A DNA stretch of 64,000 nt from Zanthoxylum bungeanum. Taxonomy: Eukaryota; Streptophyta; Magnoliopsida; Sapindales; Rutaceae. Below are positions 1-10,997 of the stretch, piece by piece. The translations under genes were made by a program, and so were the position numbers. The notes beneath the pieces are model-generated. The model made no database searches and was not told the DNA's origin. It saw only the letters and a list, made by a program, of their open reading frames with translations. The stretch covers positions 186,001 to 250,000 of the forward strand of contig SKCR01023813.1 of assembly GCA_019454045.1 (NCBI GenBank). Reading direction: 5' to 3'. Within the stretch, counting starts at the first letter, position 1; each line of letters starts with the position of its first letter.

Positions 1-140
1 CATTTCCGTTCGAACGCGTTAACAAATGCCATACGAACGTGAGCATTCTTTTTCATTTCCGTTCGAACGCGTTATCAAATGCCACACGAACGCGAACCTT
101 CTGTTACCGTTCGAACGCGTTTACGAACGCTACACGAATG
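1..140 (+). repeat. Tandem repeat with palindromic CGTTCGAACG core (copy A)
   Basis: Three imperfect units of about 50-55 bp each carry ccgttcgaacgcgtt followed by an acgaacg stretch. The core is a perfect 10-bp palindrome. The same array recurs at 4018-4240 inside the second LTR. Confidence 0.75.
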
Positions 141-802
141 CGAACACACTGAATTGAGACATATTCATCACATGCCATGTATAATTGTTTCTTAGGTGAT
201 TTTTTATGGAACCACACATAGTCATTCTTATCTTTGTGCATAATAATGAAAAGCATGTTTATTCCATTAGTTGCGTCATTTGCCTTAGTCTTGATTTAAC
301 GCATTACGATTCATATACCTATGCCATGATGACTTTGGAGTATTATTTGTTGTGATATATCGGATGGAAACCCAGACATAAATTCCGTAGCCGATTCCGA
401 ATGGACGGTAATGCGGTCTGTACTTGGGATACAATTCCACGTATCACTTGGAAAAGTGCTCACATGTATGCTTGTGCGGTTATTATGTATGCTTGTGTTT
501 TTCATGAATATGATATGCTGAATGAAGTTGTATGTTCGTTGTTACTTTGAGGTATTTTTAGGCATGTGTTCTTAGATGTGAGATATATGTGAAATGTATG
601 TATAAGTTTTATGTTGTACCCGTGAATTTAGAAGCATGAAACTCTTGGAAATAAGTGCTACTTAAGCCTGATTAAATTATTACATAAATCCTGTCATTAC
701 AAGTGGCATAAGTAAGGGACCATTCCGAACCCAATGGTTTGAGGTCTTCCCTTGCGAGGGGTGAGTGCGGCCTTAAATCTCATTTTCCCGGCTCACACCG
801 GG
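1..802 (+). mobile_element. 3' part of a Tat/Ogre-like gypsy LTR (copy A), cut by the window edge
   Basis: The segment aligns by eye with about 4088-4810: the same TTCGAACG repeats, the same tatatcggatggaaacccag block (near 352-450) and the same gaggtcttcccttgcgagggg block just before TGGCGACTCC. The terminal cacaccggg followed by a TGGCGACTCC primer site is what I expect at the LTR/leader junction of plant Tat/Ogre elements, which are known to use tRNA-Arg. It therefore reads as the R-U5 end of an LTR whose start lies left of the window. No coding sequence is present. Family assignment is inference from the primer site and the very long LTR. Confidence 0.55.
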
Positions 803-812
803 TGGCGACTCC
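803..812 (+). promoter_or_regulatory. Candidate primer-binding site, copy A
   Basis: TGGCGACTCC begins with TGG, as needed to pair with a tRNA 3' CCA, and resembles the start of the tRNA-Arg primer site of plant Ogre/Tat elements. The match stops after ten bases (next atgttatt). An identical decamer stands at the equivalent place in copy B, which supports it as a real landmark. Confidence 0.45.
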
Positions 813-904
813 ATGTTATTTCATACTTCCCAACTAGGCTGCGAGCCCAGAAAAACGTCGCCCAGTTCCTGTGTTCCCACAGTCCCACTGGACACTACAC
901 TCAG

Positions 905-1930
905 CATGAGGTGAATGTCTCACTCGACATGACAGGTATGAGGCTTACACTTATTTAAGATCTCATTCTACAAGACATGGATATCATCTTCCTCATAAGA
1001 CATGAAAGGTTAGTCATCATCTCCATGCTACATTGATTTAATATTGCCAACTCCAGACTACATAGGGAACCTTCTATCATGCCTAGTAGAATGAAAAACT
1101 CTCTTGGATCTCCTTTAGGTCCAATCGACCAACCTTTATCAAGATAGGTAGTATGAAAATTATTTTGGACCTTCATCATGTCTAGTAGAGTGGTGATATC
1201 ATAGACATGCATTAGTTTCATTCGACCGTGTTTCATGGACCTTTGTCATTTCCATTCGATAGTAGTATCATGAATAGGTAGAATGAAGATTCATTTAGTC
1301 TTTTCATCAACTTCATTCGACAGTAGTCTCGTAGAATAGAGATAACAATGATGGTTTTCATCAAGTTTATTTATTGTAGTATCATGGGCCTTCTTCAGGT
1401 CTAGTATAGTGAGTAATGACCTCCTTGGACCTTCGTCAGTTCCATTCGACAACTTCATTCGACAGTAGTCTCGTAGAATAGAGATAACAATGATGGTTTT
1501 CATCAAGTTTATTTATTGTAGTCTCATGGGCAATCATCAAGTCTAGTAGTATGAGAAGGAAAAACCTTCATAGACCTTCATCAGTTCTAGTAGAGTAAAG
1601 ACTCTCATTGACCCATGTTAGATCTTGTAGAATTAGGAATGAAGACCCTCATAGATCTTCATCATGTCTAGAGTGTAGACTCCCATGTACCTTCATCAAG
1701 TATAATAGAATGTGTAGACTTTCATGTACCTTCATCAGGTATAATGGAGTGTGTAGACTTTCTTGGACCTTCATCAGGTCATGTAGACTCTGATGTACTT
1801 TCTTCAAGTGTTGTAGAGAGAAATCTTCTTAGACCTCCATCAGATCTAGTAATATGTAGACTCCATTGTACCTTTATCAATATGTATGGTCGCCTTGATA
1901 CATAAGTGTAGGCATTGCATTTTCGCATGT
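905..1930 (+). repeat. Degenerate minisatellite leader after copy A (tcatcaggtctagtaga motif)
   Basis: Non-coding DNA built from decayed variants of a motif like ccttcatcaggtctagtagagtg, repeated at irregular spacing. One duplication is very recent: about 81 bp at 1308-1388 recurs nearly unchanged at 1450-1530 (period 142 bp). It occupies the place of the internal region between two LTR copies. The small open frames here are chance frames in repeats. Confidence 0.6.
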
Positions 1931-2048
1931 GAAACCCGATGATGAGTCTCATTTGGAGGCACTACCTTTTGAGTCACGAAAGCCGCGAGAACGGATATCG
2001 GAAGGGGAAATTCAGAATAAACAAGCTCACTGTCTTCGTTGGTGCTGC

Positions 2049-2120
2049 GTTCGTTACTTCGTTCGAACGGAAAACAGATTGCGGGCGTTCGTGTAGCGTT
2101 CGAGGGAGCGTTCGAACGGT
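2049..2120 (-). repeat. Inverted copy of the TTCGAACG repeat in the LTR left part
   Basis: Two CGTTCGAACG palindromes (2060-2069 and 2109-2118) sit in a context whose reverse complement matches the unit at about 4198-4235 (ttccgttcgaacg, gaacgctacacgaacg). The LTR therefore carries the motif inverted near its start and direct near its end, which could pair over about 2.1 kb. Confidence 0.6.
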
Positions 2121-2525
2121 GTCGGTAATTCTGGTTTTGCTGCTAGCCTCACACCCAGCCCATTTAGCTCCCCAAAGCCCATAAAACACATCCCAAATTA
2201 AATAAACAAATATTAATTTAAACATTAAACATTAAATAAAATGTTTAAACCATTTACCAATTAAATAAAATATTTACCAAAACTAAAAAGAAGATATGCC
2301 TAATTAAAATCAATCTTAACCAATTAAAGCCAATCATATATTTGACTTCCTAATCTAATAAGATATTTACCAATATAAAATATTTGTATTCCTAAACCAA
2401 CACAAATTAAATATTACAACTTCTTAATTTAAAATATCTTGTCCCCCTTCAATCTTGTGTATGCCTTTCTCATCTCTCCTAATTTGGAAACAAAATCCCT
2501 TACCTTGTCAACCCTAACCCTTCTC

Positions 2526-2533
2526 TATATAAA
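2526..2533 (+). promoter_or_regulatory. TATA box of LTR copy B
   Basis: TATATAAA in an otherwise CT/CA-rich context, followed by a purine-poor leader with many ctctct blocks, a typical plant core promoter. It would start transcription near 2560 and read rightward. Confidence 0.5.
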
Positions 2534-3325
2534 CAACCCCTAACCAAGGCCATTGGTCTCCTTCACACAACACAAATCACGCCCAAGCTTGACACATAGA
2601 ATTCACACCCAAACTCTCTCGAAATCTCTCTAGACTCTCTCTACACACCCAAGACTAAACAAACAAACAAAAAGAGAAAACACTTCACACATACACAAGA
2701 AAGAAAACAAAGAAACCACCACAAGCCACCACCCTCCATAGCCGAAACAGCCACCTATACAGCAGCCCTCCACCACCGAAAATTACCACAAAAACCACAC
2801 CCTAAAACACGCCTAAACAACCTCCTAGATTACCTTAAAACAGCAGCCCCAAATCCTTAAAAAACGGTAACATAAAAAAACTGCATAGATAATCTTAAGA
2901 ATAATCACATTTAATTGCACTAAGAACCCACACAAACTTGGAATAGTTCTTTGAAAACATTAAAACAGGTGGCCCGTGCAGTGAGCAGCAAGACCGAGGC
3001 CGAGTAGGAGCAAAACGGAGTTCGAACCGTAAGCAAAACAGCAAGGCAGTGAGCTAGGACGCTGAACCAGTGAACCAGAAAAGTTGCGGAGCTTTACCCC
3101 CTTTCCGATATTCGTGGAACGCGAGTCCGAGAGACAGCTTAAAAGGTTAGACCTGAGGATATCTTTCACACTTGTTTTCCTTTTCCGCATTATTTATTAA
3201 GTATTTCTTGTATGATTGTAATGTTGAAATGTGTGTTGTGGTCTTTGAGTATATAAATATGCATGAATTATGAGATGTAATATGTTGTGGGTATTGGATG
3301 AATGAGAGATGTGTCAACTCTCGCG

Positions 3326-3421
3326 GTATATCGGATGGAAACCCGGACATAAATTTCATAGCCGATTCCGAATGGACGGTAATATGATCTGTACTCGGGC
3401 CACAACTCCACGTACCGCTTG
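3326..3421 (+). repeat. Dispersed about 96-bp block, middle of three copies
   Basis: The block starting tatatcggatggaaaccc and running through gattccgaatggacggta to ccacgtaccgctt occurs three times: about 355-450, here, and about 4372-4467. The outer two are equivalent positions of the LTR copies. This middle one shows the LTR also contains an internal duplication of about 1 kb spacing. Confidence 0.7.
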
Positions 3422-3513
3422 AGTAAACGGCACCATCTCTCTTTCGTTGTGTTGCTTTTTGTTTATTTAGTTTTCTTTACTTGAATTCAATATGTTGCTT
3501 ATTTATGTATGAT

Positions 3514-3985
3514 TCAATCAAGCGCATGGGCTTAGTGAGTTAGTCCAAAGGTCCTCCATTTGGGAAACAAAGAGCCGAAAAGGCCACCTTTGTGACACTA
3601 CTTCGCCGCGCCGGTTGATGTGTGTTCGGTTGGACGCAAGATACGTTCAATCGGGCATACTTAGTTTGATATTATTGAGTTTATCTTTTATGCATGGATC
3701 AATCAAGCGCATGGGCTTAGTAAGTGGAATGAAAGATCCCTTATGGGGAGGGGTTCAAACCCGTTACCACGATGCTTTGCCGCGCCGGTTGATGTGTGTT
3801 CAGATTGGATGTAAGATGTGTTCAATCGGACATACTTGGTTGAAAGGATTGGTGCTATTTTTGTATGTGTAATGTGACGCGCATGGGCTTAGTACGTTGG
3901 TCTAAAGGTCCTCTATTTGAGAGATCAAGAGCCCCAAAAGGCCACCTTTATGGCAGTGCTTCGCCGCGCCCCTTTATTTTCTGTT
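3514..3985 (+). repeat. Three tandem units of about 175-185 bp inside LTR copy B
   Basis: gcgcatgggcttag recurs near 3520, 3705 and 3879. Each copy is followed by a gatc or caaag block, ccaccttt or ccgttacc, and cttcgccgcgcc; the first two also share ggttgatgtgtgttc. Non-coding; part of the LTR. Confidence 0.75.
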
Positions 3986-4017
3986 TATGTATTGCATCCC
4001 ATTTCATGCATCAGGTC

Positions 4018-4240
4018 CGTGTCCGTTCGAACGCGTTCACGAACGCAACTCGAACGCGCATACATTTTGCCTTATCATGCATCAGGTCTCATTTTCGTTC
4101 GAACGCGTTAACAAACGCCATACGAACGTGAGCATTCTGTTTCATTTCCGTTCGAACGCGTTAACAAACGCCATACGAACGTGAGCATTCTGTTTCATTT
4201 CCGTTCGAACGCGTTTACGAACGCTACACGAACGTGCACA
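4018..4240 (+). repeat. Tandem repeat with CGTTCGAACG core (copy B)
   Basis: Four units with ccgttcgaacgcgtt at about 4023, 4095, 4147 and 4201, spacing 52-72 bp. Equivalent to the array at 1-140. Confidence 0.75.
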
Positions 4241-4810
4241 CACTGAACTGAGTCTGTCTTATTATATTCATGCATAATTGCCTATTGGTTGATCTTTCTT
4301 ATGCAAATGTGTCAATGTATTACAATTCGTATGCTTATGTCATGATAACATTTGAGTATTATTTCTTGCGGTATATCGGATGGAAACCCAGACGTAAACT
4401 CCGTAGCCGATTCCGAATGGACGGTAGTGCGGTCTGTACTTGGGCTACAATTCCACGTACCGCTTGGAAAAGTGCCCATATGTGTGCTTGTATGGTCAAT
4501 ATGTGTGCTTGTGTTTTCCTGAATGTGATATGTAAAGTTGTATGTTCGTTGCTATCTTGATATATGTTAAGCATGCAATTTTAAATATGAGATATATGTA
4601 AAAATGTACACATAAGTTTTATTTTGCATTTGAGAATTTAGAAGCATGATACTCTTGGAAATAAGTGTTACTTAAGCTTAGTTAAATTATTACATGAATC
4701 TTTTCATTACAAGTGACATAAGTAAGTGACCATTCCGAACCCAACGGTTTGAGGTCTTCCCTTGCGAGGGGTGAGTGCGGCCTTAAATCTTTGTCCCGGT
4801 TCACACCGGG

Positions 4811-4820
4811 TGGCGACTCC
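4811..4820 (+). promoter_or_regulatory. Candidate primer-binding site, copy B
   Basis: TGGCGACTCC directly after the LTR end, identical to 803-812. Only the first ten bases fit the Ogre-type site. Confidence 0.45.
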
Positions 4821-4904
4821 ATGTTATGTAATCCTTCCCAACTAGGCCGCGAGCCTAGGAACGGCGTCGCCCAGGTCCTGTGTCCCACAATAAGACAATA
4901 AAAC

Positions 4905-5890
4905 ATCCTTCATATAGGACATCATTATCAACCTTCAGCTCAGTTGACACAACAGACAAGTAAATGATCTCTCATTGTTTCAGTCAAACAGAGTATGCTT
5001 CTTATATTGAAGAGCCATTGACTAGTCACTCGATAGATACTCCAGACGACAGGTATCAATGTTCTCATTTCCTTACTTACCATGATTGTGGTTTTGAAAT
5101 TTGCAAGCAATGCCATATGACATAGTTGAAGACCTGGACTATTCCTAGTCCAGACGACATTGAAGACTCCCCGTCGTATGGAGTGTACCTTGAACATTCA
5201 TTTGGTTCAGTCGTTTGGGAATATTCCCCATGGCTCATATAGAGTCGAGTTCAACAAATGACCTTCATCTGGTCTAGAAAAATTTGAAGACTCCCCTGGT
5301 CTTTGACCAGTAGTATGGAGATTGTCCTGAACCTGCAACTGGTTCAGTCGACCGGGGACATCCCCCATGGACTCATGTCGAGTCAAATGAAGATATGGAC
5401 TTCCTACAGTCCATACGACAATGTCGTGTGAAATAACCCATGAACCTTCATCTGGTTCAGTCGACCGGGGACATCCCCCAAATACTCATGTCTAGTCAAG
5501 TTGTAGACATGGATTATGACGTATATCTTCCTGGCCTCAGCAAGTCCAGACGACCGGGGACATCCCCCATGGACTCATGTCGAGTCAAAGTTGTAGACAT
5601 GGACTACACATGTCTTATGATTTATATCCTGAACCTTCATCTGGTTTAGTCGACCGGGGACATCCCAATGGACTCATGTCGAGTCAAAATTGTAGACATG
5701 AACTACACATGTCTTATGATTTATATCTTGAACCTTCATCTAGTTTAGTCGACCGGGGACATCCCCAATGGACTCACGTCGAGTCAAGGAGTAGACATGG
5801 ATTACACATGTCGTGTAACTTATATCCTGACCTCCATCTGGAACAATCGACTAGGGACATCCCCCATGGCTCTTGTAGAGTTAACTCATA
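4905..5890 (+). repeat. About 100-bp tandem array (gtcgaccggggacatcccc) after copy B
   Basis: The landmark cgaccggggacat, or a close variant, occurs near 5348, 5461, 5551, 5651, 5750 and 5849, giving spacings of 113, 90, 100, 99 and 99 bp. Each unit also has atggactcatgtcgagtcaa and ttgtagacatgg. The left part (4905-5340) is a more decayed version. It fills the leader position after the second primer site, as 905-1930 does after the first, but the two arrays have different sequences. No protein is encoded. Confidence 0.75.
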
Positions 5891-5904
5891 ACTTGACATT
5901 TGTT

Positions 5905-6661
5905 TGGTTCAATCAGTAGGTAGCATCAACGCTCGAGTACACCTACATACTATGGCCTCGTCCCAAGCGACACGCGCATCAAGTACTCTCCAAGCCAATG
6001 ACTCCTTGACTTAGAGAGTAGGAGACAAACTGTACGGGTCAAATTTAGCCCAAGGGCAAATTCGACCTTTTACTTCATGCCCAAGTTGCTATCACAGATT
6101 CACTCTTTTAGGAAGCCTGAATTTAGTGTATATCGGCCCAAAGATTTGCAGGCCCATACCAATACAGATCCAAGGACCCACCGTACGATAACCCATGTAA
6201 CACTCAAATACATAAACATCATTCATGACCCAACCGTTTTCAATCTTCATGACTGCCCATAATTCTCCTTTATAATGCGACCGTTACCAACACACAAAAC
6301 GTATGTCAATTAAACGTATTCATGAGTCTCACCTCAAATAGCTTATAAAAGGAACTGAAGTCTACAAGGAGATGGGGCTCGGAGACTCATAGCCCAATAC
6401 TACTCTCTCCTCAATCTCACCACTCCTCCTACCTACCGCCCTCACGGCATCCTACGGAGTTCAAGGTAGCATCTAACATCGACCTCTCATCTACTACTTC
6501 ATTTGTACACTTACTGACTTGAGCGTCGGAGTGCCCCCGGCACCCACCACACCGGTGGGCATTACTCCCGCTCACCCTACCTCTTTGTTTTGCAGGATCG
6601 CTAGTGCCCTTCTTCTACGAAATCTCGATTGTAGGCCTCGGGCGAAAACCAGCGCCTACAA
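5905..6661 (+). mobile_element. Gypsy-type LTR remnant
   Basis: The stretch has a TATAAAA box at 6344, a CT-rich leader, the block ctgacttgagcgtcggagtg near 6519 followed by a GC hairpin (cccaccacaccggtgggc), and an end ccagcgcctaca. The gacttgagcgtcgg block is a recurring feature of R-U5 in plant Ty3/gypsy LTRs. The left boundary is fuzzy because it runs into the minisatellite. I found no partner LTR in the window, so it may be a solo LTR or truncated. Confidence 0.5.
6344..6350 (+). promoter_or_regulatory. TATA box of the gypsy-type LTR remnant
   Basis: TATAAAA, about 175 bp upstream of the gacttgagcgtcgg block, with a pyrimidine-rich leader between. Confidence 0.45.
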
Positions 6662-7321
6662 GTACTAAGAGACATAATCTTCTTCTCTTGTCTTGCAATA
6701 TAAGAGCAACTCCAAAAAAAAATTCATATAAATTCATTCTTAAAATGCTTATTTGTTTACCGTGGTAAATTGAAGTATGGAAAAATAAGCTTACTTTTAA
6801 GTATAAAATGTGAGATATTATCATTTAACTATTTTATGAATTGAGAAATAATAAATGGGTATTAAAATATTGAACTATGATATTTTACTACTATATCACT
6901 ACAAAACCTTACACATGACTATTATGTTTTTACAAAATCTTACATTTTACTATATTTCATAATAAAAATTTCATATTTTACTATCAACGGAAATATAATA
7001 AAATATAATATTTTATAAAGATATACTGATAAAATATTACACATTATAACTTATTGTATTCATTGGTTATTTTCTAATTTTTTGAAATAATGAAATGATA
7101 ATAACGCAAAAACTTAGGTTGAAATAGTCACACTCTTATATATATATATATATATAGTGTTTTTTTCTTAAAGCGCCCCATATGATTTCTCTTTTCATCA
7201 TAAAACGACTTTTAAGGTTTTTATTTTATTTAAATAATATAAATCATATTCATAATCAAATTTTCCTCGAATATTTTATTATTATTAAAAAATAACATAT
7301 AAATTTTACTTAATTTACATA

Positions 7322-7436
7322 AAGAGCCACCTTAGGCTAGTAAGATGAAAGGGCAGTAAGAAATTTTACCTATTCCGCTTAAGTTCGGAATGAGTGATTT
7401 GACGGTGAGATTTCCAACGATTTTTTTTAAAAAAAT
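7322..7436 (+). mobile_element. SINE, 5'-truncated copy
   Basis: Shares with the full copy at 24529-24718 the order: ttttacct, gcttaagttcgg, gtgatttgacggtgagatttccaacgatt, then an oligo-T/A end. The tRNA-like head is missing. Confidence 0.5.
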
Positions 7437-7990
7437 AAAATGAAAAGCCAAGTAAATGTTTAATTTGATGAAACTCTGATGATAAATCTTGGATAACACA
7501 CTAAATGAGACAGGCTAGCTAGGGACAAGTGGGTGGGATCTCTAATTGTGATGTTTTGTGCTCAATTATGTTGTAAATAAGAGTCTTTCAGATTAGGTGG
7601 TTACATCTACCTAGCACCCTAGTTTTGACCTAATACCACCTCTTTAATTTAATTTTATTTATTCTTGTTGGTTTTATTTAGAGCTTAATATTAGATCTAG
7701 ATTGTTACTAGTGGACACTTGGGTTATGATAATTGACTTTAAACCTTTGTTTTATCTTATTCATTAATCAAATAAATTGTCATGATAAATTAATGGAAAT
7801 ACACAAAATTCCAAAAAGATTATGAGTGATGGATGGCTACACCACATTTTTACAGCCCCAATATCATTCATATCTTATTTTACATAAAATTGTGAACAAA
7901 CTTATTTATTAGAGTTTTATATTTAAAGAACATAGTAGGTGAAAGGAGATAGGCATTTTCTGATGAATAAATATGGGAAATGGGATTTAG

Positions 7991-8150
7991 TTTTTTTTTT
8001 TTTTTAAAAAAAATTTTGGAAATTTCACCGTCAAACCACCTCATTCGATTTAAATGGAACAGGTAAAATCCTCGATTGCCTCAGGCTCTCATAGAAAATG
8101 CACTAATTGAACTCGAATTCAATACCTAACAATCATATTTTAAGCCATTT
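7991..8150 (-). mobile_element. SINE, reverse-strand copy
   Basis: Begins on the + strand with an oligo-T tract (the A tail), then tttcaccgtcaaacca, ggaacaggtaaaatcctcgattgcctcaggctctca, and a decayed tRNA-like end with attcgagttcaat on the - strand. Same family as 24529-24718. I could not fix target duplications. Confidence 0.5.
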
Positions 8151-8303
8151 GCGACCAAGCAAAAAATAATGGGTGTAATTGAAAAGAAATCAATGATTCT
8201 AGTTTTTTAGATTTTAGGAAATATTATTAAAATAAAGCATGTCCTCTGTCAGAGATTTAATTATATGATATTCGTGTGTTTCATCTTTATCTCATCAGGG
8301 CAA

Positions 8304-8305
<2 letters not shown>

Positions 8306-8343
<38 letters not shown>
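8306..8343. repeat. (TA)n microsatellite
   Basis: Alternating TA with one aaata interruption. Confidence 0.85.
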
Positions 8344-8346
<3 letters not shown>

Positions 8347-9071
8347 GACAATTCGATCCGAGATCTTAAAATTGGAATAAGTTCGGCAACGAATCACGAA
8401 ATTTTGGTGATATTCTCTATCTAATGAATAGGGAGTCTGTTTTGAAATCTTCCGCATTGCGCCCATCCTCAAGTATAAGCCTCAACAAGAATCACAAATG
8501 GTAGATTGATATTATAGAAACCTCTGATAAAATATTCGCTTGTAACCCAACGGATAAAGTACATTATATAATATGTTTTAGGAATTAGTAACTTACCTAT
8601 TCAGTGATTTTGACACGAGACGATCCCAAAATTAATACTAATTGATCGAGTGAATTCAATAATAGACTCTTGTTGACATTCTAACCTTCCTTCTCATTTT
8701 AGGGCCTATCCGAAAAAAAGAATTCAGTAATTTTTCTTATTGATCATGAAAATATCTTTATAGGACGAAATGCCCTGCGAATATCTTTCACTCGGAACAA
8801 AATAATTCGAATGAGACTTGACCAACTGATATGTGTATTACCCAAGTAGGGGATCTTCCATTTAAAAGATCCAACAATATGATGTGTAAAGAGGTAGAAC
8901 CATTATTAAATTTATATATTATTTTTGTTATACTAGGAAAGTTTTTAAATTTATAATCCATATCACATTCATAAAATCAATACTAATTTTTTTTATTAAA
9001 TATTTTATGTAGTTAATATTTTTTAAAGTTTTTGGAAATGATTTTTTTAACAAAAATTTAAATCTTAATAT

Positions 9072-9608
9072 TAAGGGTGTTCGAGTCGGTTTTTTCGTTT
9101 AACACTTCAAACCGCGCGGGTTGGCGGTTTAAGAAATTAGAAACCAAAACCGCAATTTTGATAAGGAAAACCGCGACGGTTCGGGTCAGCGGTTTGGGAG
9201 GTTCGGGGCAGCGATTTGGATTATAAACTTTTTAAAGAAATTTTTTTTTGTGTTTTCACATAATAATTGAAGAGAAAATATTACATATTTTTTATACATT
9301 GTATACTGTCATATGATTATTAAATATATTAAATTTCATGATTAAAGAATAAGAAAAATATAAAATAATATTTAATTTGAACGCGAGTCGGCGGTTTATG
9401 CGGTTCGGGTTGCGGTTTAGATCAAAATTTGCGGTTTGGGCGGTTCGGGTCGTGGTTTAGGTCAAAACCGCGTACCGATCCAAAATTTACGATTCGGTTC
9501 AGGCTGACCCGAAATCATTTTCAATATTTTTCCAAACCGCATGGTTCAGTTCGGATCGGTGTGGTTCGGGTCGAATTACAGTTTGAACCAAAATTATGCA
9601 CACCCCTA
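9072..9608. mobile_element. hAT-like non-autonomous element 1 (cggttcgg-rich)
   Basis: 537 bp bounded by the 8-bp direct repeat CTTAATAT (9064-9071 and 9609-9616), with ends taagggtgttcgag and, inverted, taggggtgtgcata. An 8-bp target duplication is the hallmark of the hAT superfamily. The inside is not a normal MITE: the flanks are degenerate runs of gcggtt(c/t)ggg on one side and complementary ccgaacc/aaccgc on the other, with AT-rich DNA between. No transposase. Three or four similar objects occur in this window. Confidence 0.7.
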
Positions 9609-9616
9609 CTTAATAT

Positions 9617-9989
9617 CTTAAACACTACAAAGAAATTTTTATGTCGAGTCAATTAATTTTATCAATAATCGCATTGCCTATCCTTGTTTATTTAATAATA
9701 TGTATGTTTTTATTCTTTCAGAAAAAAAGTTATCATGTCAGATCTAAAGTAGAGAAGGGGAGATATACACGGTTTAATTAGGAATCGATAATAAATCACT
9801 ATATAAGCGATTTATGATTAATCAGAAATAATCATAAATTAATCATAAAATTAATTAGAGAGTCACGGTCCCATTTCCCACACATCCATACCCATTTCTA
9901 CTCAATTCAACAAAGAAAATGCAAAATATAAAATACACCAGGACATGAACACGAATTACACAAAGGGTGGGGCTATTTACATTTTCAAA
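9617..9989. other. Intergenic spacer
   Basis: About 370 bp of AT-rich DNA between the hAT-like element and copia-1. I see no gene or repeat in it. Confidence 0.5.
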
Positions 9990-9994
9990 CTTTC

Positions 9995-10986
9995 TATTAC
10001 AACTTATTTGTTACTGTGTTCTTACAACGGACTTTGAACAAACAGTAAACCGAACACAAAATGTACAATAAATAACTGTGATATAATTATGAAATGTACA
10101 AATAAAACAGAAGTATTCCGAGGCAGTGAATTGAGAATAAGGCACAGTGGCACGAATCAGCAACAAGAACAGTTTAGCAACGAAGAATTCTGAGGCTTGT
10201 TGATGCGGCAACAATCTCCTTAAAACAAATTCGTCTCATACCGATCGGTGCAATAGAACGCGAGATGTCTGTTTCCCAGGATGCAACGGAAAAATAGACG
10301 AAATTGGGCATCACCAAATCCGACTTCAACGAACAGACAATGTGCTTGGACTCTCTAAAAAAAATTTTACTCTTGTGTGTAATGTGTGTCATGCAAAAAC
10401 GAAAACACTACCATATTAAAAGAAATTAACATGCCAATTAAATCTCATCAATGAGAGGCTTTACACTTGTTGTAACCATCAAGTTGATTAATGTCATTGA
10501 TTCAACTGTTATGAAATATTAAAAGGCTTGGAAAAAAAATAAAGAGACATCCAAAAATTGGCTAGGTCGGGCCTGCACATTTTGGTCCGACATTCGTGTA
10601 CGCAGGACACGCGGGTGCACACGAGCCAAGCTTGATTCGGATTTGATTTGCACCCCCCCCCCCCCCCCCCCCCGCGCACGTAGAGATAGCCTATATCCTT
10701 ATAACTCTTACCCATCTACATATGAGCAATCATATATAAGCATAATATTCACTCTATAGCTTTCCCATATGGTACAAGTTTACTTTTTCTTTATTTTCCA
10801 ACACCAATGGGTGAACTTTGAGCAACAATTTCTCATTCACCCAAGCACCATTTTAAGTATATGAATATACCATTTCGAAGTACTCACGGAGGAGTATCTG
10901 AATCATTCAATAACAACCACTAACACGAAGTGGACCATGCTTAAAATTGAGCCTCAAAATGCTTATGCATAAGCATTTTTCCAACA
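9995..10986 (-). repeat. 3' LTR of copia-1
   Basis: 992 bp. It matches 15732-16718 with only scattered differences by eye. On the element strand a TATATA box lies near 10731-10739 and a G tract about 60 bp downstream. Confidence 0.9.
10653..10673. repeat. Homopolymer C tract (G tract on the element strand)
   Basis: Twenty-one consecutive C on the + strand, in the LTR. The other LTR has a shorter tract at 16390-16406. On the element strand it follows the TATA box closely, so it would lie near the 5' end of the transcript. Confidence 0.9.
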
Positions 10987-10997
10987 ATCCCCCACAT
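10987..10997 (-). promoter_or_regulatory. Polypurine tract of copia-1
   Basis: On the - strand tgtgggggat abuts the 3' LTR start (TGTTGG), the expected site for plus-strand priming. The same tract precedes the LTR of copia-2 at about 38498. Confidence 0.7.

Larger units (their letters stand above)
1940..4804 (+). mobile_element. Complete-looking Tat/Ogre-like LTR (copy B)
   Basis: About 2.9 kb. It has a U3-like left part, a TATATAAA box at 2526, a CT- and CA-rich leader (2560-2760), internal tandem repeats (3514-3985 and 4018-4240) and the same 3' end as copy A, followed at 4811 by the same TGGCGACTCC. Long LTRs of several kb are typical of Ogre/Tat elements. The left boundary is uncertain: a TG lies at 1940, but I could not confirm it with a polypurine tract. 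No polyprotein accompanies either copy, so the unit is non-autonomous or deleted. Confidence 0.5.
6670..9063. other. AT-rich intergenic DNA
   Basis: No gene found. It contains two SINE pieces (7322-7436, 7991-8150), a short TA run near 7137-7156 and a (TA)n tract at 8306-8343. The rest is AT-rich with no codon structure I can support. Confidence 0.6.

Noticed and set aside
9429..9656. 75-codon frame with Arg/Phe/Gly periodicity
   Set aside because: Translation of the cggttcgg interior of hAT-like element 1.
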